NCBI GenBank assembly: GCA_008360975.2
Contig: CM039183.1
Span: forward strand, 47,049,850-47,113,849
Direction of reading: 5' to 3'
Length of the DNA: 64,000 bases
Source: Lichenostomus cassidix
Lineage: Eukaryota; Chordata; Aves; Passeriformes; Meliphagidae
Shown: positions 55,301-64,000 of the stretch, in pieces
How the letters are laid out: each line of letters begins with the position of its first letter
Position numbering within the stretch: the first letter of the stretch is position 1
Made by a program: the position numbers and the translations under genes
Notes under the pieces: generated by a model
The model's database searches: none
What the model was told of the DNA's origin: nothing
What the model saw: the letters and a program-made list of their open reading frames with translations, nothing else

Positions 55301-57903
55301 TGTGGGTGATAAATTAGCAACTACTCTTTTTTGCTCGTAGGAGAGAAAGAACTGCTTTTGTTATGGTTTTGTGGTGCTTATCACAGTCAAAATGGTCACT
55401 GATACTCTGCAAACTGCTCTTGGTCCAAGCCCCAGTATGGTGGCTGACATTCATGGTGCCAAATCCAAATTTCAGCATTCTATCACAATCAAAAATCTAA
55501 CAGAAAGGGAAAAAGCCCAAAGCAACTCCAGAGCATCAGAAGACCTGTTTCCCATTATCACATAATGGAGTTTGAAGAATCAAAGCTTCTTTTCTGTCAA
55601 TCAGTTTACTGTTCTGCTAATTTGTGACAATGGACATTACTGAATTGTGGCTTAAGCATCCTAGCCTCCCTATATTTTCTGAACTGCAGTGACATATATT
55701 CTTGTGACTGAAACACTGGGAGAAATGGAATGGATTTCCAATTTCCTCTTCTCTTCCAAACATGAACACTGTCAGCTGCTTTTCACAAGGGCTGATGAGA
55801 CAACCAGCAATCAGCCTTTCTATTTTCATCTCTTCAGGGCTTAACTCTTAAATGATGCAGCAGCAGCTCTGCTCTGCTTCTCAGCACAGAACTCAGATAG
55901 ATACTGATCCAGATGCTTTTTCCAAACAAATAAACCCACAAAAGTAAACATGCTATTGTTTATGAGGACTGCTTGCTCTGTGATTATGGGAGTTAGCATC
56001 CTTTTACAGGTAAAGAAAATGAAACACATTTGTTAGTCACGGATACTGACTGGCAATTTGCCCCCTGCACCCTTGAATGTCTTGATCTGACTGACCAAAG
56101 CTGTAGAGGGCAATTGATTTAGACTCCTCTGACTGGAGAGCTGCTACTCCCTTTGCATTAGCTGAGGTAATGTTTTCTTAAGAGGCTTTAATTTGTGATA
56201 AGGTCTTTTTTTTCTTTGGAGAAGTCATAAAATAAATTAAGAGCGAGAAGCCCTTTTTAAATGCTAAATGAATTATTTCTGCAATAATCCTTCTGCCTAC
56301 AGCAGATATTCTTGTCATTATAAAACCAAATAAATCAATCATGTTAAAATTATTCCCATCTCTTTAGTTTCAAGTGTCCAACCCTCACAGAGACTCCCTG
56401 CAGGATATCCATTCAAACAGAGTAGCAGGAAACTAGGTGACCATAATTGTCAACCAAAAGGATCAGAATCTACATACTTGCCTTGTCTCCTTCCCACAAA
56501 ACTAAAGCCCATGTCACTACTCCTCCCTTGTCATGATGATATACATCCCGCAGAGCCCACTGCTGAATGCCTTCTTGCCACGCTCTCAAGGCTGCCAGCT
56601 GGCCTGCTGTTGTGTCAAACTTCTAATACATTTAAGTATGAGGACAGAACCACTCAGTGAATTCAACAGTCAATAAAATGCCATGACAGTTTTTTAATTT
56701 GTCAGTATCTGCATTTTTAAAGACAATTATTATATGCTAGATTATATACATATTTTTTTTAAGGGTGAACATTTTGCTTGGAATGTGCTTTTTGCAAAAC
56801 TATCTTTCTGTATGGTAGTCCAACACTTGTTTTAGAGTCTCAGACACTGCTTATGTAGAGGCATTTCAAAATTCTACAAAACCTGAAGTTGTGGTAAATG
56901 GCAGGCAAATAATTTGCTATTTGATTCTGGTAAATGCCAGTGCTCTGGATTTCCAGAGCTGGTCAGACATGGAAGCCTACAAATTTCACTTCTTTTTATA
57001 GAAGTCTTTTCTGACCGCACCCTGTTGGAAAAGCCAGCACAGATTCCACTGTCTGCATGCAAGAGTCATACAACTGCTTTTCTTTACTGGCAGAATGGAA
57101 GGAAACTCAGAGCTCAGCATAAGACCAACCTGAAAAGGACCAATGTGGCAAGTGGGATAATTTCATGGGCAAAAAAACCCCCAAAAAACAAATCGGTGCT
57201 GTGCTGCCACTTGCTATGATCACAGGTGGCAGGATTGGGCCCAGAGTTACTCATGAACAGCTCTGTAGCTGACGGCTCAGCTGCCTTCTTCTGGGAGTGG
57301 ATTTTAAAAAAATTCTTTATTCCACCAGCCTGATGTGAAGAAAAAACACAATTACCTTATTGTGAAGGAGGATGGGCCTATTCGATAAGGAGCACTACCT
57401 AAGATATTCAGTGTCTGTGTAATACATGCCTTAAACAGAAGATGTCATGTAAAGAAAATTGAAACTGTCCAATAATCACAAGTCAGCAACTCACAAAGTG
57501 ACTTTCCTCCTTAGATGTATGCATTGTCAGTCAATCCCAGCAGTCAGCAAGGTCAGCTAAAGGGTGCTGATCATTAATGCTAATGAGTATTGTTGCAAAC
57601 ATGAGAAACAAAAGGCCATTTTTGTACTTATTCATTTATCTAATTCACTAGTATTACACACTTGCATTAAAGGGTGGGAGAGCTTTCCTCAGTTGCCAAC
57701 CACAAATTTTTAAATAGCATAGTGTTACTTTTACCTGTGTTATATGTCCTAGCAATATTGGAAGAATAAACCCTTGGCTACACATAAGCCTGTATCTCAC
57801 TGCTGTCAAGAGCAGGCTGGAAGGCTGTGTGCTATCATTCTGTAACCTGAGGCCTGCTGAGAACTTACTGACCTCTTCAAAGCCAGAAGAATAAAGTTCA
57901 TGA

Positions 57904-57938
57904 CATTTTCTCAGCTGAAAAGAATTTTCTCAGCTGAA
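57904..57938. repeat. 15-base direct repeat, period 20
   Basis: ATTTTCTCAGCTGAA is found at 57904-57918 and 57924-57938. It is a small local duplication just before the CR1 remnant at 57954. Confidence 0.9.
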
Positions 57939-57953
57939 CAGGTAATAACATAC

Positions 57954-57995
57954 AATCATAGAATGGCTTTGGTTGGAATCATTTAATTCCAGTTT
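57954..57995 (-). mobile_element. Short CR1 3' end remnant
   Basis: The plus strand has AATCATAGAATGGCTTTGGT followed by TGGAATCATTTAATTCCAG. This is the typical terminal segment of an avian CR1 on the minus strand. Only about 40 bases are recognisable. Confidence 0.6.
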
Positions 57996-59340
57996 GATTT
58001 CTCCAGTTTGCTCACTCCATCGGTCAGTCTTGACTAAAAGAAGCCAAAAAAATGGGAATACCCATTCTGTACATTGGAAGCATGAGAAAAAAACCACTGA
58101 AGCTCCTTCTGGTAAAGCTTTAGAAAGCAAAGAGTAAATAGAAGACTGCTGCCTTGACGATCTCACGTGCACACACGAGAAGGTACAGGAGGAGCATTTG
58201 GTGCCAGACTGTGCAGATTTTAAGCTGAGAATTTACACAGTGCTACTATGGCACTCTGGGCTGTAAACCTCCCATGGACTATAGATTAAAGAGCATGTCA
58301 AACCTGGAGCTAGTTATCTCTGGAGAGGTCCAGCAAGACTGAGGAAGAGACTGGTATGATTTACCACTTAACCCTGCTCCTTTTGAGGCAGCTCCATGAA
58401 CCTCTTATGATTTCAACTCTAATGTCCAACAGGAGGTGCCATTTCCTGAGAGGAATTGAAATACGAAGTTTAAAAATAAATGTCAAGGCCACTTCATGCA
58501 AGTGATTCATCATATTTCTTGGTAAAATTTCTGTTCTTGTCAAGTTCTGCTTCATGACATTGAATACAACATTTTTTGCTTCCCATTCATGATTACTGAA
58601 GACTCACAGTCACAGGAGCACATTAGTTATTATATTTTACACAAACTAAAAATGTTGGTTAGAGCTGGAAATTTTTATTTAGTCAGTCAGGGATTTTTTT
58701 TTTGAATGAACAACACTCTGTAAAGAAACTAAAGTTGATAAATGATAGTTCATTATGTTTCAAATTATTATCATTCACTTCTGTCTGAATGTTCAAAGTT
58801 TTTTCACTGTTCATTTAAAAATGTAGATTATAACCTTGTGGACCATGATGGATTGTATTTTGCAAATATGTATTTACAAAGGTTTTAATTATCATATGTG
58901 GTGCATATATTTGCATACAGCTTGCATAATGTAATTTCACTGCCTATCATGCAGGGAATATCTTGGAGAGTCTTTACTGTGAAGATTCTTGATATATTTG
59001 GCATTTTTAAATGTAGCTGCTGCTTTTATGCAGGAAAGGTTTTACCATTCTCAAGGGCATACAATGCTGCATATGTTGGAAAATCAGCAACCTCACATAT
59101 CTTCTCTAAGGCAATGGCTGATTTTTCAAAAGGGTTACACATGCTTTCACCACAGACTGACAAATGGATTAAATCCTTACTCTGCATGTTTGAAATTCAT
59201 AACACAAGGCATCATGAAAGCCCAATATCTTTTCTAAATGGAAGCATGTGTGTAGGGTATCGAATTTTAAACAAACACACACATATAAGAAATTTTAATC
59301 TTAACATTGTGCCTCATCTAAGGTGCTCCTGGGCTCCAAT

Positions 59341-59610
59341 ATCACAGAAATACAGAATCACAGAATAAGTTGAATTGGAAGCCACTCATAAGGATCATTG
59401 AAGTCCAACTCTTGTCCCTGCACAGGACAGCCCAAGAGTCACACCATGTGCCCGAGGGCATTTTCTGAATGCTTCTTGAACTCTGTCAGTCTGGTGCTGC
59501 AACCACTTTGCTGGGGAGCCTGGGGCCTGTTCCAGTGGCAAACCATCTTCTGGGTGAAGAATCTTTTTCTAATATCCAACCTAAACCTCCCTGGATACAA
59601 CTTCAGCTAT
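59341..59610 (-). mobile_element. CR1 LINE 3' fragment
   Basis: The plus strand reads ACAGAATCACAGAATAA, then a GTTGAATTGGAAG block, then GTCCAACTCTTGTCCCTGC, and later CTAATATCCAACCTAAACC. These are the reverse complement of the 3' region of avian CR1, so the element lies on the minus strand with its 3' end at 59341. The block mentioning the cytosine-rich CACAGGACAGCCC resembles passerine CR1 copies as I remember them. It is truncated at its 5' side like most CR1 copies. Confidence 0.88.
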
Positions 59611-59707
59611 TTGCAGTCAAATCTAAGATTTTTAACATCTTATTATCTTAAATATACCTAAGTCTGAAAACAGAGAGGTTTAGCTTTGCATCTCTGTACC
59701 AGTTCCT

Positions 59708-59791
59708 GGGTTTTGGGGTTTTTTTGTTTAGGTTTTTTTGGTTGGTTGGTTGGTTGGTGGTTGGCTGGTTGGTTTTGTTTTGTTTTGTTTT
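59708..59791. repeat. GT-only low-complexity tract with GGTT and GTTTT units
   Basis: This tract of almost only G and T contains GGTT repeats, then GTTTT repeats. It starts about 100 bases to the right of the CR1 fragment at 59341-59610. Confidence 0.9.
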
Positions 59792-60105
59792 CTCTGAAAT
59801 TTGTGCAGGAAGACTCCACCAAAGAATGAATATGGATAGTAAGGATATGATCATTCCTGCTATGAAGAGGCCAACTGTAATCCCTTTTCAGGAAGGATAA
59901 TTAGGAAGAAATACTCTTTCCAAGACTTCTAACCTGTCTGAAAGTTGGAGACTGACGTGTTCCTGTGCAACCATGTAAAGGCATGAAGGGGAAAAGAATC
60001 CTCCCTACCACTGCTCCAGTGAACTACAGCCTCTGGTCTTGGGGTCGGATCTGAATGACTAGAAAGAGATCTAACAACGGAGGGGAAACAGTCTGGAAAT
60101 CCATG

Positions 60106-60149
60106 GAAATGTACATATGTACACACAGAAATGTACATATGTAAACACA
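60106..60149. repeat. 22-base tandem duplication with a palindromic core
   Basis: Two adjacent 22-base units differ at one base. Each begins GAAATGTACATATGTA; in the first copy TGTACATATGTACA at 60110-60123 is a perfect palindrome, which the C to A change in the second copy breaks. Confidence 0.93.
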
Positions 60150-62865
60150 CATCTCTCTCTGCTCCATGCCACTCCAGCAGATCTTGCTGGATGCTTGGAT
60201 ATGAATTTGTTGCACATATGAAAAGATTAATTCATAGATGTCTTCCCTAACCACAAACAGAAAAAGTGAAAGCATACTTCCTTTCTTCCCCCCTTGCTTT
60301 GTAGTGGTCCTACTGAAGAATTGGAAAACAGAGAAACATCTTTTGAAATCCCATTTCCATTTCCACACAAACCATGCTGAGTTAAAAAATAGCATGAACT
60401 GCAGTGTCTAGATTTCTCCAAGATTTTTGCTTACTTTCACAGAATAATCCAAAATTTTGCTTCAGGGTTTATATTCTTAGGTGATTGCTGCAACCCATCC
60501 CTTACTGTAACCATCTCACATATTACAAGAGTTAAGAAGAATACATAGCATTTATAGGCCTCTTCTCAATATAAATCAAATTTCAAATATGAAGACCTTA
60601 AGAGGACATCCTACATCTTGCATTAGCTTGCCGCTACTGGTTTGCATATAAACTATTTTTCACACCTGCATAAGTTTTCTGGAAGGTTTTTTCCACACTC
60701 CTGCTTGAAAACCGAACCTTAGCACACAAATTTTTTTGGGAACTGCTTTTTGCTTTGATAGCCCTTTAATGAAGCTGTGTCTGTAGAGGAACTGACAGCT
60801 CTAGGTAAGAGGCCACTATCCACTCTGTACCAACGCATGCTAACATGGGCTTTGAAAAGCAGATTGAATAAAATGAAGAACAAAAGATGAAGTATGATTA
60901 AACCCATGATAAAATCGCAAAACTCATTAAGATATTAATCAAAGTTATCATATATTAGAATAATATTTCATTAAACAACTGTTTCTATCAAAGCTATTTT
61001 AAATTTATCCTTATCTGCCATTCTCTCTTTTTCATTTTCTGTAGATAATCAAACATTCAGATTATTATGAATGTTTATGAATAATATAATTTCCACTCAA
61101 ATATTTATAAATCATTCATTTGAAATAAGATATTGATATGGGAAATATTAAATTTATATTATGCTAGTCAGTATCCTAAGCACCTAAACCATTCCAGTGA
61201 GAGAATCAAGGTTTTCACAGAATGAATAAACTTTAAAGTTTACACAGAATAAATAAAATCATTAAACTTCAATAACCTACTAGCACAGCATTGTATTGTG
61301 GCAGGAAAGAAATGCTTATGAACTGCTAGCAAACCAAGAAACCAATGAATAATTTTAATAATAAATTCACCTGAAAATTAGCCAATCTTTTAATGAACAA
61401 TTGCTGAACATTAAACAGGTGTAATGCCTTGAATTGTTTTTTATAATCCACTTTGTTCAGACAATTGTATTATACTTGACCTGATGCAACTGTTAGAGAG
61501 CCTTTAAAAATATATTAAAGTATTATTGATTTACCTTTCTGCAATTATCGATGTCTTAAAGTTGTGTCTACTCCTGTAGCTATACACATATGAAATGAGA
61601 AATCTAAGCACAGTCCTATGTTTGTCTCAGCCAAATTTAGTTCAACACCACCTGGCTAACCTCTAGACCCTAAGAGTTTCTGCTGTAGCAAGCAGAGCTA
61701 GAGTAGGACAGTAGTGGCCTTTTAGGCATGTAGGTCTCAGGTATCCAGTCTATATTAAAACCAAATATGTCAGGACAATAACTGGAAATTATCAGATATC
61801 TTGCTCAGAGGAACTACTGAAGCGTGCCATCTTGTTTAAATGCACTTATTAAAGACTAGAACATGAGTTTATCATTCAGATTTTTCATGTGTTATTCCTT
61901 CCAGGTGTCACGCTGGCATCACTGAGAAAGCTAGGATGTCATAAGGAAAACTTTCACACAGGCTTCTGCTAGCATGCAGAACAATGTTTTAACATTGCAT
62001 CCCATAGTAACCTCATTTTGTAACACATGGGGCATGGAATAGCTTCTGCATACTTAAATACTGAGTTTGCATGCAGCAGTACCTGCCTACCTTCCTGACT
62101 GTATAGGGATGGGAAAAAGCAGTTATTGAAGCCTTTTTCTATTAAAAAAAATATTAATAAGCAGTTTAATCCAAGTGTAAACATAAGTGAAGATTTCCTG
62201 AAAGTGATGGGTTTCATTTTAAGTTATGCTAATCAGAAATATATATTGAAGATTTTATGACAAAAGAGATAAAACTCACTTATCTGTTATAAACATTAAT
62301 AAAAATTATGTTAAGTGAACAGCTGTACATTTAGAAAGGGTAGAATGATTTGTGAAAATCTTGCTCACACTAGATGTATTTTATAGGTACTTGAAACATT
62401 CTTAAAATTGCAGGAGTAAAAGAGTCCCGTGTACTTTCTATATGGTCAAGCCAACCCGAAATTAAGTGAAGGTACATTGAGTAAACTACTGACATTTCGT
62501 TAGACTAAATAAGAATAAAAAATGCATCAAAGACACAACTGAGAAGGCCTCCACTCTTCAAAGTGTCTAATTTACCAAATCACCAAATCAATGCACAATA
62601 TAATGAGATTAATTTCAAAATGGACAAAACAGATATTTATTCTTTGTTAGTTCTGTAGAGGAGAATGAGAAGACATTTTTTTTCCTTCTAAATCCCAAGT
62701 TGTACTTAAATTGGAAGATTTCTCCCAGGCAATATGTATGGATATCTTTTCTGATATCAGACATTCTCCTGATGGAAACTTGTCTTAATCATCGTCTGTC
62801 CCCAAAAAGATGGAGGCTTTGCTTCTGGTGTAGAAGCTATGCATGTACCCTTTATTTATGTAGTC

Positions 62866-62930
62866 ATGGAATAATTTAGGTTGGAAGAGATCCCTGGAGA
62901 TCTTCTAGCTCAGGAAGATATATGGTCCAT
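62866..62930 (-). mobile_element. Short CR1 3' end remnant
   Basis: The plus strand reads ATGGAATAATTTAGGTTGGA followed by AGAGATCCCTGGAGATC. This matches the 3' end of avian CR1 in reverse orientation. The element is severely 5' truncated. Confidence 0.65.
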
Positions 62931-64000
62931 GCAATCTCCCTTTAGGTAATTTGTCTCATTCCTGTCATTTCCTTTGGATCATTAGAGAAAGCACAAGTCA
63001 TGTAACTAGGGAGAGAACAAATCTGCTCCTATAAATTAAGTTTTACAGTTTTATTTAGGAAGGCAAAACTTCTTTTATATTTCATTAATCTATTGACCCC
63101 AGAGCAATCCAAATGTTCCTAGGATCAAATTCTATTAATTAGTGATGATGTAGACTAATGGAAAACTGAAGCAAGTTTTTAAAAATAGAGTCTGATTTTG
63201 TCCAGCTTTTGAACAAAGGCACAACTGTGAAAGACAGTCCAACTTGACTTTCCCCCTACCTGACACAGTGAGAGACAACTCTTTCCTTGTCCTTTCATGA
63301 ATCCAGCTAGAGAAGAGGAATGTGTATGGACAAACAAAAAATACATGCTTGTCAATTGCTTCATGCATTGTGGGGATGTGCAAAGAAAATCTGAAAGGCA
63401 ATGAGCAGAAACTTCCCTTGAGTAAAAATTCTGCATTTATGGACAAGGAAAGGTGGAAGAGCAAAAGCCGAATGGAATCAACTAACGCCTGCTGTCAGGA
63501 TGCTGCATGGGCCAGCTACTCCTTGAGGGCTGGGGAGCCAGGAGCTGAGGGGGAGCCCAGATCAGGGAGAGACAGAGCCTCACCAGCCAGGGCTCAGTCC
63601 AGTTGTGCCCAGGCCAGGAGTGTCAGGGCCACCCAGGTGCCATGGCCAGGTTCAGCCAAGGGTTGACGTCAAGTGGTAATCAATGAGCTGATTGATGCCA
63701 TAACAGAAGTGTCCCTTCTGTTTTCAGATTTCTGAATGATTTTTAAAATCTCTTAAATAGAGACAGGAAACATTGCCTTCTTAATGTTCCTGTCCCACAA
63801 ATACAATTTCTATCATCACCACAAACATGCAACCTGTGCAGGCAGAAGAGAGAATGACCCTCGTGACAACAAACTGGACCATTGCCATTTCCTAAACATA
63901 CAAGAGAAAAGCAAATTCAAAACCACAGAGAAGATGACAAGTCCCCAGTGTTGTTATTTTTACTTTTACTCTACGGTTGAATGATATTCAAAAGGTTAAG

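Noticed and set aside
58898..59368. 156-codon plus-strand open frame
   Set aside because: Its end runs into the CR1 fragment at 59341 and no domain is visible.

Overview
This is vertebrate nuclear DNA, most likely from a bird and probably a songbird. It is AT-rich, has almost no long open reading frames, and carries fragments that look like CR1 LINEs plus one or two avian-type solo LTRs. The CR1 3' ends with the AGAATCACAGAAT signature and the wording of the copy at 59341-59610 resemble passerine repeats as I remember them. The lineage call is therefore an inference.

The window lies inside one gene on the minus strand: the orthologue of GRM1, metabotropic glutamate receptor 1, a class C GPCR. 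Five consecutive internal coding exons are present. In transcription order they are 51747-51512 (ligand-binding lobe with Asp318 and Arg323), 29410-29164 (ligand-binding lobe with Lys409), 23263-23095 (end of the ligand-binding domain), 21204-21078 (cysteine-rich linker) and 15593-14663 (all seven transmembrane helices and the proximal tail). All junctions have AG acceptors and GT donors and the phases match throughout. Counting codons from the Ser317/Asp318 junction puts Lys409, Asn515 and the end of the common region (residue 886) where mammalian mGluR1 has them, so these 570 residues contain no net insertion or deletion. Reading these exons together gives a Gq-coupled postsynaptic glutamate receptor; the choice of GRM1 over GRM5 rests on the tail sequence SNTFLNIFRRKK.

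The 5' exons (signal peptide and first ligand-binding lobe) lie beyond position 64000. The long cytoplasmic-tail exon lies before position 1, or is not recognisable here. Everything else is intron: more than 14.6 kb after the 7TM exon, then 5.5, 1.9, 5.9 and 22.1 kb between exons, and at least 12.2 kb upstream. The introns hold CR1 fragments, a probable ERV solo LTR at 46348-46932, a possible second LTR near 49152, microsatellites (GGAA, GGAAT, GGTT, CAAAA), homopolymer tracts, a G-quadruplex motif and a few long perfect inverted repeats. I see no other protein gene, no RNA gene, no CRISPR array and no sign of a novel multi-gene system. The main points of interest are in splicing, lineage-specific receptor chemistry and intronic DNA structure.
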